This document shows, in pieces, positions 1 to 7,647 of a DNA stretch of 28,184 nt. The notes beneath the pieces were generated by a model. That model did not search any database and had not been told where the DNA came from. It saw nothing but the letters and a program-made list of their open reading frames with translations. A program made the translations under genes and the position numbers. How positions within the stretch are numbered: the stretch's first letter is position 1; every line of letters starts with the position of its first letter. The stretch is from a virus, in IMG/VR virus record IMGVR_UViG_3300037070_001539, positions 1 through 28,184 of that record, one strand, 5' to 3'.

Positions 1-304
1 ATCCCAGAGCCAAATCACCCGGTGCATCCTTGATACTGGCAAGGCGGAAGGCCGAAAGATCAGCGCCCCCGCCTTCTTCAAAAGGGCCGGAGACTACTCC
101 ATTCTCATCAATGGAGTACATCTTGCCGTCAGTCCCGGCGAAGTTGCGAACCTTTCCGGCAGCTGGCGGTGACGGTTCCGCAACCTTAGGATAGTCCACG
201 TAATCGACGATCTGGTGAGCAGCGTCGAAGTCGGCACCGCCCACCAGATTACCCGCAGCGTTCGGGACTCCTGAAACTTTCGGATGAGAAATCCCTGAAA
301 CCAT
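1..304 (-). CDS. Partial tail/virion-associated protein, N-terminal part
   Basis: This is the N-terminal ~101 residues of a gene whose 3' end lies beyond position 1. It begins MVSGISHPKVSGVPNAAGNL at ATG 304-302, with TAGGAG about 6 nt upstream. The sequence is rich in G, A, P and V and includes a stretch like KVRNFAGTDGKMYSIDENG, resembling short beta-hairpin or collagen-like spacer segments in phage tail-fibre or appendage proteins. No catalytic motif is visible. It starts 9 nt after the stop of the preceding gene and belongs to the same transcription unit as the capsid genes. A tail or host-interaction role is inferred only from position and composition. Confidence 0.6.
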   Translation of the reverse strand, partial: MVSGISHPKVSGVPNAAGNLVGGADFDAAHQIVDYVDYPKVAEPSPPAAGKVRNFAGTDGKMYSIDENGVVSGPFEEGGGADLSAFRLASIKDAPGDLALG

Positions 305-313
305 CCGCAGCTC

Positions 314-742
314 CTAGAGCTTGAAGATACGGTTCGTCGTGTTATCCCACTGAACTGTGAGGTCGCCCCCGTTCGGCCCCACAGGGAGGCCGGTTGCGGT
401 ATCGATGTAGGCGATCAGAGGCCAGTCCGAACCGTTAGCGGTTGCCGTCGAGGCGAAGACGACGAGAGCCCCAACCGTCGGGCCGGAAACTGCCGAGAAG
501 ACAACATCCGCGCCATCCGCGATACCGGAAGTCGCTGTCTTCGTCCCGAGGCTGGCGACCGAGAACCCAACCCGCGCCCCTGTGGGAACGGAAGTATATA
601 CCGTGTCCAGCGAAGCGTTGAACACATATGCTGTTGGGGTGTTTGAGATGGCTACAAGTCCGACGCGGATAGGACTCGTAAGCCAGTTGATTGATCCGCC
701 GAGGAAGTAGTTTCGTCCGACATCGTGGAGAACGTTTGCCAC
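314..742 (-). CDS. Small virion structural protein (common phage beta-rich family)
   Basis: The protein has 142 residues from a GTG start at 742-740, with AGGAGA about 9 nt upstream; no in-frame ATG exists at the N-terminus. The layout is typical of a small beta-rich structural protein often seen next to phage tail or head genes: an N-terminal NYFLGGSINWLTSPIRVGLV segment, a middle rich in A, S and T, and a C-terminal LIAYIDTATGLP followed by PNGGDLTVQWDN and a final IFKL. The family resemblance is from memory and the exact virion role is unknown. Its first 91 bases overlap the 3' end of the glycosyltransferase gene in another frame, so translation may be coupled. Confidence 0.7.
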   Translation of the reverse strand: MANVLHDVGRNYFLGGSINWLTSPIRVGLVAISNTPTAYVFNASLDTVYTSVPTGARVGFSVASLGTKTATSGIADGADVVFSAVSGPTVGALVVFASTATANGSDWPLIAYIDTATGLPVGPNGGDLTVQWDNTTNRIFKL

Positions 743-3714
743 TGGAGAGTCTCCTGTAGGAACTGCTCAGCCCAGAGTTCAGCTACCCTATCCCAGCTGA
801 TTGCCGGGGCGTGTTGCGAAACCTTCTTATGGATCGCCCTCCGCTCCTTCATCGGCTGCTGGAGAAGTGTAACGGTGGCTTTGATGTACTTGGCCTGAAC
901 TTCACTGTCGTGGACATCACCGTCGATGATGACGCCGGACTTCACAGTTTCTGCAAGACCAGCCAGGTGGTTTGTGATAGGAATTGCCCCAGCCAGCTGG
1001 GCTTCAACTGCTGTGATGCAGTACGTCTCGGTGAAGTATGTCGGGTAGAGCCACAGGGACGAGCGCTGGAACTCCTTCGCCAGCACTGCCTGATCAACTC
1101 GACCGTGCTGAGTCACGTTCTTCGAGTTGACCATAAGGCTCATCACCTTATGCTTGAACTCCTGCAGGTGCGGATACATCGGAGTGAACTTGTCGATGTT
1201 ATTCCATCCGTAGTACACGTGCAGCTCGGCTTCAGGAACTTCTTCAAGAACCTTAGGCCAGATGTGTTCCAGGATAACGTCGAGGCCACGATCAGGCGAC
1301 GACGAGTAGATCACCCGGTTGGGATTACGCTCGACCTGCTCATCGAACCTGCAGAGGTCGACGCCATTCCCGATGACGAAGATGCGGTCAGCCTTCAAGA
1401 AGGGGTACGTCTTCAGGACGTGCTGCTTGTGCCACTCGGTCAGAACCACGATGGCCGTGAACTTACTGGCACGAGCTTCTGTCAGGCGATCGCCCGCGTC
1501 CGTATCATGAAGCCACAGGACGAGTCGTTTCGTGTTGATTGGGAGGTCCGCAGCTTCCGGCCATCGCCAGGCGATGAACAGATCGGACTCAATCTGAGAG
1601 CGGAAGTGCGTCTGATCCCGATAGCAGACCCCATCGTAGTAGCCAGGTTCATCCACGCTGGAGTAGACGATCGCCCTGTGGCCCTGCTTCGAGAATGCTT
1701 CAGCCACTTTGATGACAGCAGTCTCAGAACCACCCAGCCCGGAAGCTGTGAGGGTACGAGGGTTCCAGGCTTCAGGCGATCCCATCGCCCCGAAGATGAT
1801 TGTCTTGTCCTGCGTGATTCCCGGCTCGTACTCTGCGAACAGCCAGCCCCTGTTAGCCCACGGCTGTCGGTACAGATTATGAATCTTGCCCCGAGGCGCC
1901 ATCAGCTTCTCAAGGTCGTACTGGTCGAAGATGCGAAGATGGCCCTTCGGCTCCAGTCGATCCCAGGCGGTGACGTTCCCCCCTTCCCAGGACAGGTATG
2001 GAGTCGTCATGATGATATGCTTGGCCGTCTTCTCCAGCCGCGTTAGCGTAGCCGCCGGATCAACAACGTGTTCGATGACCTCGAAGAAGATGGCCAGATC
2101 GGCCTTTTCTCCTTCCCAGGCCCCAATCTCATCCACGTTGCCAACTTCGAACCTGGCATCGGCCTTCCAGCGTAGCGCACGATCAGTAGCAAGTTGTGTG
2201 CAGCGAGGATCCAAATCGAAGCCAGTAACATGAATCCCCAGGTCAAGAGCGAGCGGAAGTCCGATAAAACCGTCCGAACAACCCCAGTCGACGACATTCT
2301 TCGCTCCGATCCGGCGAGCAGTATCCATCGCGAACTTGAATCGTGGATACTTCTTCCACTCATCCGAGAGGATCATCTCCTCATCCATCGACTCCCAATG
2401 CGGATTACCCGTATAGAAGTCAGTCATGATCTGAGGATTGTCAACGTGACCGGTCTGCAACATCGTCCGTTCCCATGTTTCCATGATTGCGGGATGCTGC
2501 TGAATCTGCTTCGGAAGAGCGTCGTACAGCTTGCGAACCTTGAGCCACTCATCATTGCGACCGAGATGCTCTCGGAGAGCGAGGAAGTTGTTCACCACAG
2601 AGGCGAGGTGAACCTCTCGCTGGAGCATCGTAATCAGATCAGCGATGTCCTGACGAGGCTGGATTTCGAATGCCTTCTGGTAGTTGGCCAGAGCCATCTC
2701 GTGATCATTCAAACGAGCGTACGCGCCCGCGAGGATGACCGCCGGGTAGAAGGAGTAGTCCAGCGGGTTGATGATGAGCATGGTCTGTGGAGACTGCTTC
2801 GATGCGCCGTTCTTAGTGTACTCGATCGCCGCAGCTGCGTTCTCCAAAGCCAGATATGTCTCAGCCATGCCGTACCAAGCATCAGGCCACTCTGGCTTGA
2901 TGGTGATGGCGGACATATCCGCGATGAGAGCCTTCTGGTAGTTCCCCATCACCCGATGCATATCAGCGACCCGATGCTGCATCTGGTAGCGTTCTTCGTC
3001 CCACCCAGAAAGCTTTACGAACCGCTGACCGTGCAGAACCGCCTCATGCAGATTGCCGCGTCCCATGTTCTCTGTGCAGAGGTAACCTAGGATTCGGGCA
3101 TCCGGGTTTGGTTCAGAGGCTTCGAGCTGCTGGTAGAGGATTTTGATGTTTCGGTCAGCTTCGTGCTTGTTCGGCGGCTTGTGGTGCATGACGACGATGC
3201 CATCAACCATCTTACCGTCCGGGACGAAGCCCTGCGGTGCGAGAACCTCATGTATCGGTCCAATCCAGCGCCACCCCTTGTCAGGGAGCTCGTCCTGAAG
3301 TCGAACGAGCCGCTCACGGATCAGATAACAAACGCAGTTGCCGCCTTCATCACGAGCGTAGTCGTAGCCCATGTAGAACGCGTCGATGTTCGGATTTGAA
3401 ACGACCTGCTGCCGGAGCTTTTCAGCTCCGACAAGCACGTCATCTCCGTCGACCCACAGGAAGTAGTCCCCTGTGACTCGATCGAGAACCTGATTTCTCG
3501 CTGCCGAGAAGTCGTTTGTCCACTCGATTGGGAAGACCGTGATCGGAACACCCTTCGAGATGAACTCTTGGATGATCTTCTCAGTGTTGTCTGTGGACTT
3601 CCCACCGAGACCAATCACGATCTCATCTACGTGGGGAGCCACAGACAGAAGGCACTGAGCGAGGGTTTGCCCCTCATTCTTCACGATCATCCCGAGGGAG
3701 ATCTTGAACGTCAT
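652..3714 (-). CDS. Multidomain glycosyltransferase: GT2, TPR, methyltransferase, GT-B
   Basis: This 1020-residue enzyme has four recognisable parts. Residues 1-200 are a GT-A family 2 glycosyltransferase (SLGMIVKNEGQTLAQCL, then the metal/nucleotide-binding WVDGDD at 87-92). Residues ~240-355 look like TPR helices (DAWYGMAETYLAL; ALANYQKAFEIQP). Residues ~440-620 form a class I SAM methyltransferase (VVDWGCSDGFIG around 474-485, EVIEH at 545-549). Residues ~635-990 are a GT-B glycosyltransferase (GLGGSE at 659-664, YSSSPDRGLD, then PTYFTETYCITAVEAQ with the EX7E-like donor-site region). The ATG at 3714 is needed to keep the first GT2 strand; a weak AAAGGA lies 14 nt upstream. The gene follows the major capsid gene, so a virion protein or cell-surface glycan is the likely acceptor (inference). 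The Ser/Thr-rich tail overlaps the next gene by 91 bp. Confidence 0.9.
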   Translation of the reverse strand: MTFKISLGMIVKNEGQTLAQCLLSVAPHVDEIVIGLGGKSTDNTEKIIQEFISKGVPITVFPIEWTNDFSAARNQVLDRVTGDYFLWVDGDDVLVGAEKLRQQVVSNPNIDAFYMGYDYARDEGGNCVCYLIRERLVRLQDELPDKGWRWIGPIHEVLAPQGFVPDGKMVDGIVVMHHKPPNKHEADRNIKILYQQLEASEPNPDARILGYLCTENMGRGNLHEAVLHGQRFVKLSGWDEERYQMQHRVADMHRVMGNYQKALIADMSAITIKPEWPDAWYGMAETYLALENAAAAIEYTKNGASKQSPQTMLIINPLDYSFYPAVILAGAYARLNDHEMALANYQKAFEIQPRQDIADLITMLQREVHLASVVNNFLALREHLGRNDEWLKVRKLYDALPKQIQQHPAIMETWERTMLQTGHVDNPQIMTDFYTGNPHWESMDEEMILSDEWKKYPRFKFAMDTARRIGAKNVVDWGCSDGFIGLPLALDLGIHVTGFDLDPRCTQLATDRALRWKADARFEVGNVDEIGAWEGEKADLAIFFEVIEHVVDPAATLTRLEKTAKHIIMTTPYLSWEGGNVTAWDRLEPKGHLRIFDQYDLEKLMAPRGKIHNLYRQPWANRGWLFAEYEPGITQDKTIIFGAMGSPEAWNPRTLTASGLGGSETAVIKVAEAFSKQGHRAIVYSSVDEPGYYDGVCYRDQTHFRSQIESDLFIAWRWPEAADLPINTKRLVLWLHDTDAGDRLTEARASKFTAIVVLTEWHKQHVLKTYPFLKADRIFVIGNGVDLCRFDEQVERNPNRVIYSSSPDRGLDVILEHIWPKVLEEVPEAELHVYYGWNNIDKFTPMYPHLQEFKHKVMSLMVNSKNVTQHGRVDQAVLAKEFQRSSLWLYPTYFTETYCITAVEAQLAGAIPITNHLAGLAETVKSGVIIDGDVHDSEVQAKYIKATVTLLQQPMKERRAIHKKVSQHAPAISWDRVAELWAEQFLQETLQWQTFSTMSDETTSSADQSTGLRVLSASDL

Positions 3715-3737
3715 AGCCGCCGCCAGTTTCCTTTCTA

Positions 3738-3778
3738 GTACCCGATGGTACAGGTTTAGTACTGGGCTAACCCCAGTA
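3738..3778 (-). other. Two small hairpins between capsid and glycosyltransferase genes
   Basis: Two perfect inverted repeats fill the 69-bp gap. TACTGGG at 3760-3766 pairs with CCCAGTA at 3772-3778 over a 5-nt loop, and GTACC at 3738-3742 pairs with GGTAC at 3747-3751 over a 4-nt loop. In the mRNA they come directly after the capsid stop codon. No U-run follows, so this is not a typical intrinsic terminator. A partial attenuator or RNA-processing element that lowers glycosyltransferase expression relative to capsid is a guess. Confidence 0.5.
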
Positions 3779-3783
3779 TCAGT

Positions 3784-4821
3784 TTACTGAATGGAACCGA
3801 TGATCCCGCGCCACTCGATCGGCTTGAAGTGGAAGTCGTGCCGAATCTTGTAGGCAATCTCGTCGAAGTCGAACGAGTAGGGATCGTTCCCACCCAGAAC
3901 AGCCTTCACACCCGGGTCCTTGAGGCCAAGGAACGGAGTGGTGTTGCCGTTGAGGGTGATGTAAGCGATCGGGCTCAGCGCGCCGGTCGGATCGGCCAGC
4001 ACGTAGTAGTCGCTCGGGTCCGTGAAGAACGGCTCGATCATCACGTTGTCCCACAGGCCGCGAACAAGGTTCGCTTCCAGCTGGGACGAACCGTTCGGGA
4101 GCAGCTCGTTCTCGTTGATCGCCTTCGCGACGAACCGGAGCTCCGTCGGGATGAGGAGCGTGCGGTTCCCAGGGGAGACGATGGTGTAACCCTCGTCATC
4201 CGTCATGTCGTCGAACTTGAGGTCGAGCGTCTGGAGCGTTCCCATCCCCACCGTGGTGGCGAGGAGAGGAGTCGTGACCAGGTTCCCGTGGTTCGCGCTG
4301 ATGAGCGCGTTGCCATCGTACATCGTCGGGTTAGCGGCGAGGCAGGTGATGGCGGCCTTCTTCGACATCGTGCGCGCGAGCGCCTCAGCGAGGAGGCCCG
4401 GAAGCTCCGCGATCTTGTTCAGACGATCAGAGATGATCATCTGCCGCGTGACGCTGAACGCAGCGCCCCACTCCTTCACGCGAATCTTCTCGTTGTCGAA
4501 TTCACGGATCGCCAGCTGGTCGTACTGCCCGCCCAGCCCGCGCTCCGGAATGTCGGCGAACCGGCCGAAGCGGCTCGAGGTGGATTCCTCGAAGTCTTCC
4601 ACGTCCATCTGCCGGGTGTAGCTCGGCCAGATGCCCTGAATCTCGGTGAACCGAGTCAGGAACCGGTGACGAACCAACTTGAGCATGTACGTGGGGAAGT
4701 CGTTGATGGAAATCGCCTCTTCGGCGTCCTCATCGAAGACTTCCTGGTTCTCCAGCGCATCCAGATATGCGTCGAAGAGCCGAACGTGCTTCCCACCGGG
4801 AAGACCCATCGAATTCGGCAC
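3784..4821 (-). CDS. Major capsid protein, Mu gpT-like
   Basis: The protein has 345 residues. The region around EWGAAFSVTRQMIISDRLN, followed by LPGLLAEALARTMSKKAA and ALISANHGNLVT, is characteristic of the Mu-type major head subunit (gpT family), a HK97-fold capsid protein. The length suits this family. The start is GTG 4821-4819, because GGAGGG lies 9 nt upstream and overlaps the stop of the preceding gene; an in-frame ATG four codons later is less well placed. The neighbours upstream are the decoration-like protein and the protease/scaffold, the standard capsid-assembly order. It is expected to assemble with the portal into the procapsid. Confidence 0.9.
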   Translation of the reverse strand: MPNSMGLPGGKHVRLFDAYLDALENQEVFDEDAEEAISINDFPTYMLKLVRHRFLTRFTEIQGIWPSYTRQMDVEDFEESTSSRFGRFADIPERGLGGQYDQLAIREFDNEKIRVKEWGAAFSVTRQMIISDRLNKIAELPGLLAEALARTMSKKAAITCLAANPTMYDGNALISANHGNLVTTPLLATTVGMGTLQTLDLKFDDMTDDEGYTIVSPGNRTLLIPTELRFVAKAINENELLPNGSSQLEANLVRGLWDNVMIEPFFTDPSDYYVLADPTGALSPIAYITLNGNTTPFLGLKDPGVKAVLGGNDPYSFDFDEIAYKIRHDFHFKPIEWRGIIGSIQ

Positions 4822-4827
4822 CGTAGA

Positions 4828-5226
4828 TTACCCTCCAACCGTGTGCTGGTTCTCCGGGCCGAACAGGACAACCCGGGCATAGGAAGCGCCGTTCACGTAG
4901 GTCGCCATCAGACGGCCCACAGCAACTGCGCCGGACGGGATCGAAATCCCGGGGAAGAGGGTAAGCGAAGTAGCCGTGTGCGACGGGGCTGCGAAGACCC
5001 GAAGACCGGCAGGGATGTTAGCACCCTGGAAGATCTGAGGCAGATCCCAAACACCGTCGAGGATCTGAACGAACGGCCGATCAGCCGCCGTCGGAGCAGA
5101 GGAGAAAGCAGCGTCGTCGTTGCTCACCCCGAAGAAGCCCTGGTGGTAGACCAGATCGCCAGCCTTGTGACCGAGCGTGGGAACCCAGCTCCGGCGTCGA
5201 CCGGCTCCGATGAATGTGCGTGCCAT
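4828..5226 (-). CDS. Small capsid decoration-type protein (DUF2190-like)
   Basis: The protein has 132 residues, with ATG at 5226 and AAGGAGAG 8 nt upstream. The VPTLGHKAGDLVYHQGFFGV segment resembles DUF2190-type proteins, which carry a similar 'gd.v.. g.fGv' beta-hairpin and in many phages lie between protease and major capsid genes as head decoration or stabilisation proteins. The rest is short hydrophobic beta strands with no enzyme motif. Its stop codon is embedded in the ribosome binding site of the major capsid gene (GGAGGGTAA), implying coupled, high-level expression. The family assignment is by pattern only. Confidence 0.65.
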   Translation of the reverse strand: MARTFIGAGRRRSWVPTLGHKAGDLVYHQGFFGVSNDDAAFSSAPTAADRPFVQILDGVWDLPQIFQGANIPAGLRVFAAPSHTATSLTLFPGISIPSGAVAVGRLMATYVNGASYARVVLFGPENQHTVGG

Positions 5227-5255
5227 CGTGTAGCTCTCCTTGAGCTTGTAGTGGC

Positions 5256-6275
5256 TTAGTCCTTCTTATCGGGCTTGATCCCGAAAACCGCCTCGACGCC
5301 CTCACGAGCGTCCGTGTTCTTGGGCTTGCCACCGCCACCGGCAGCACCCGACGGACCCTCACCCTTGATGGCGGGGCCAACTCCAAGCTCCTTCAGCTCC
5401 TCCTTTGCATCCTCGACGGCCAGCTTGACATCGTCCTCGACGTACTCGAGCGCATCCGTGAACAGCCCGATGACGCGAGTCTGAACCCGCGGCGGAAGCC
5501 CAGCCTTCGCCACGTAGTCCCGAACGGACTTCGCGGTGATGGCCTTCTTCTCATTCTGCTCGTTGGCGCTCTGGACTGCTTCCTGAACGCCCTTGGCGAT
5601 CATCGCCGTAATCTCGTCGGCAGTCGGAGTGGGAGGCGGATCATCCTCACTCTCGGTGACCGGCTTGACCTCGGCCTTGATCTGCTCGATGAGCTGGGGC
5701 GCGTTGGCCTTCAGCGCATCGATCGTGACCTCGCTCCACTCCACCTGGTCTTCTCCTTCGCTTTCACGCGCGAAACTGAGGATTTCCCCTCCGGCGGAGG
5801 GATAAAGAACCCAGTCCACAGACCGGGCGAATGGGATCTCGAGGACGTCCTCGATCATCTTCTGGCCTTCCATCGCGGGGATGACGCGAATGCGATGGTC
5901 GGCTGAAACCCCGATGTACTTGCGGGCACGCTGTGCCTGATCGAAGAACTTCTCGTCGAAGAACTCGATCTCGCCCCGGATGCCGCCTGAAGGCTTGATC
6001 GTGGGGTCCCACGATGTGCTCTCAACCGCAGAAACCATCTCGCCGAAGTCGCGCTTCAGCGGGGGCTTCGAGCTGTGGTTGACGAACATCCGCATCCCAT
6101 TGTAGATGCCTTCTTTGGCAGCCTTCTGGAGCCCGGATGCCCGATAGTTCCGTGGGTTCTTTGCGCGACCAGCCTTGATGATGACAACGCTCGCCGTCAT
6201 CTTCCCCGTGGCTTCGTCCTTGCTGAACTCCGCTTCGAGGGCTTCGACCTCGTGTTCAATCCGTTCAGTCGGCAT
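5256..6275 (-). CDS. Capsid maturation protease fused to scaffold-like domain
   Basis: The protein has 339 residues. Residues ~1-165 look like a phage prohead serine protease: a MFVNHS segment with candidate catalytic His67 and KYIGVSADHRIRV with candidate Ser124, the usual spacing of the His/Ser pair in HK97-type proteases. Residues ~170-339 are acidic and helical with a low-complexity linker (DDPPPTPTADE) and a Gly-rich end, typical of an internal scaffold that the protease later removes. The ATG at 6275 has GGAGGAAAGG directly upstream. Position just before the decoration and capsid genes supports the call. I did not identify a third catalytic residue. Confidence 0.8.
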   Translation of the reverse strand: MPTERIEHEVEALEAEFSKDEATGKMTASVVIIKAGRAKNPRNYRASGLQKAAKEGIYNGMRMFVNHSSKPPLKRDFGEMVSAVESTSWDPTIKPSGGIRGEIEFFDEKFFDQAQRARKYIGVSADHRIRVIPAMEGQKMIEDVLEIPFARSVDWVLYPSAGGEILSFARESEGEDQVEWSEVTIDALKANAPQLIEQIKAEVKPVTESEDDPPPTPTADEITAMIAKGVQEAVQSANEQNEKKAITAKSVRDYVAKAGLPPRVQTRVIGLFTDALEYVEDDVKLAVEDAKEELKELGVGPAIKGEGPSGAAGGGGKPKNTDAREGVEAVFGIKPDKKD

Positions 6276-6284
6276 CCTTTCCTC

Positions 6285-6695
6285 CTAGACCGGCAGCTCT
6301 TCAGCTTCCATCTCGGGGTAGTTCGGGCCCTTGAGGATGCGAACCTCACCCTGCTTGGTGAGCTGATACTTCCCACCGTTGGAAGTGACGAATGTCCGCT
6401 TCTGGGCGTTCACGGAGATGACATCGCCCTTCTTATACCCTGACTTCTTCAGGAAGACGGCGGTGTTCTTGTCCGTCGCCGGCGCAGCATCTGAAGACTG
6501 CCCCTTCGGCTCGATGCGATCAGGCGTCGAGAGCGTGGGGTTGTTGTCGCTGGTGCCGGGGTTCCGGTCGTCGAGGGTGTTGATCTGACCCTCTTCCGGT
6601 GTGTTGTCGCCAACGCCAGCTTCGGCCTTCGCCTTGCCCGCGTCATCGCCGGAGTTGCCGGTGCTGGAACCAGTGGTCGTGGTATCGTCTGTCAT
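6285..6695 (-). CDS. Small head-region protein with acidic linker and paralogous C-terminal domain
   Basis: The protein has 136 residues. Residues 1-75 are low-complexity and rich in T, S, G, D and N, so probably disordered. The compact C-terminus, SGYKKGDVISVNAQKRTF followed by VTSNGGKYQL, matches the C-terminus of the next gene upstream (6705-6932): both share G-Y, D, S, N, R-x-F, T-x-NGGxY and a terminal GP. ATG at 6695, with AGGAGG upstream in the short gap. The domain looks like a small SH3-like beta barrel. Its place between the MuF-like protein and the protease suggests a minor head or connector role, but none is established. Confidence 0.6.
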   Translation of the reverse strand: MTDDTTTTGSSTGNSGDDAGKAKAEAGVGDNTPEEGQINTLDDRNPGTSDNNPTLSTPDRIEPKGQSSDAAPATDKNTAVFLKKSGYKKGDVISVNAQKRTFVTSNGGKYQLTKQGEVRILKGPNYPEMEAEELPV

Positions 6696-6704
6696 GATTT
6701 CCTC

Positions 6705-6932
6705 CTAGAAGTCCCACCGATCTTCAAGTGCCGGTGGCGGACCTGCGAGGTGCACGATGTCGTCTGCGGCGAACAGGTAGTGCCCGCCGTTGCGTGTGAG
6801 GAACTCTCGATGTAGGTAGTTCAACGAGAGAATGTCGGAGGGACCGTAACCGGTCGCTTCGAAGAACTGAGAACGGAGCTCACGCTGTTCGTCAGTAAGT
6901 GGCATTTCCTGAAGCATTGGTTCTAGGCCCAT
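6705..6932 (-). CDS. Small head-region protein sharing a domain with its neighbour
   Basis: The protein has about 75 residues from ATG 6932, with GGAGG 6 nt upstream. A longer reading from 7022 lacks a comparable ribosome binding site and would overlap the MuF-like gene much further. The N-terminal half (PLTDEQRELRSQFFEATGYG) looks helical. The C-terminal half (SDILSLNYLHREFLTRNGGH) is paralogous to the end of the 6285-6695 product. It overlaps the 3' end of the MuF-like gene by 41 bp. The function is unknown; a head completion or connector role is possible from position. Confidence 0.6.
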   Translation of the reverse strand: MGLEPMLQEMPLTDEQRELRSQFFEATGYGPSDILSLNYLHREFLTRNGGHYLFAADDIVHLAGPPPALEDRWDF

Positions 6933-7647
6933 TCGAAACCTCCAGTAACAGCCCTCGCAGTCTGTCAGCAAGATCCTCATTAGGTAGAGGAATCCCATTC
7001 GCCAACTCGATTGTACAACCACAGCGCGTGAGTCCGAGGCAGACAGAACCGTCGCCTGGGGCTCCTGGAAGCGGTGGAAGTCCTAATCCAGAGGTCCTAT
7101 CACGTTGGTATGGACCCTGGTAGGAGGCAAGCTGGCACTCTAAGCAGTGTTCGGTGATTCCCAGTCGCCATCTGTAGGGGCCGGGAGGCATTGCTTCAAC
7201 CCGTCCCCGCTCGAAGATTCCCCGCAGTCCTAGCAGATACAGCCTCGAGCGATGAACCGGATCAAGAAGAACGTCCCCAGCACGAATATCGCGAGCAAAA
7301 CCTCGAAGGAACCCGGTTTCTTCAGCCAATTCTTCACTAAGGATCCTAACATCTCGATCTGTCATAGTGTAGAATGGGAAGATCGAGATAGCGCCTAGTG
7401 AATAGGCGATGTAATATGCACGAAAGATGACTGCCTTACTTCTTGCAACGAATCCTCGAAAACCAATAGAACCGGAGGCAAGACCATCAACGAGAAATAG
7501 GAGCTCGCGGTTGAGCGTCCGTCCAGCAGCCACGAAAGATCGCTCAATCTCTCTTCCGTCAGCGAGTCCAAAGGAACGGCTATCAGGGTGCAGATATGGC
7601 GAATCTGCCCTTCTGAACGATTGATAGTCATTCCGGCTTTGGGCCAT
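6892..7647 (-). CDS. MuF-like minor head protein
   Basis: The protein has 251 residues. The C-terminal region has the cysteine/histidine pattern of phage MuF-type head morphogenesis proteins: ITEHCLECQ (His167, Cys168, Cys171), then a Gly/Pro loop and CLGLTRCGCTIEL (Cys203, Cys209, Cys211), probably binding zinc. The helical N-terminal half is consistent with the family, whose members bind the portal inside the capsid. The gene lies immediately downstream of the portal and overlaps it by 20 bp, the usual place for MuF. ATG at 7647, with GAAGG 7 nt upstream. Sequence divergence makes the family call probable, not certain. Confidence 0.7.
   Translation of the reverse strand: MAQSRNDYQSFRRADSPYLHPDSRSFGLADGREIERSFVAAGRTLNRELLFLVDGLASGSIGFRGFVARSKAVIFRAYYIAYSLGAISIFPFYTMTDRDVRILSEELAEETGFLRGFARDIRAGDVLLDPVHRSRLYLLGLRGIFERGRVEAMPPGPYRWRLGITEHCLECQLASYQGPYQRDRTSGLGLPPLPGAPGDGSVCLGLTRCGCTIELANGIPLPNEDLADRLRGLLLEVSNGPRTNASGNATY

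Noticed and set aside
811-2046. 411-codon plus-strand open frame
   Set aside because: Lies entirely antisense to the glycosyltransferase/methyltransferase coding sequence; no ribosome binding site and no recognisable domain, a codon-bias shadow.
3738-3778. Intrinsic terminator after the capsid gene
   Set aside because: Hairpins are present but no U-run follows, so I list them only as hairpins.
3829-5259. 476-codon plus-strand open frame
   Set aside because: Antisense to the capsid and decoration genes, Arg/Val-rich shadow without domain or ribosome binding site.
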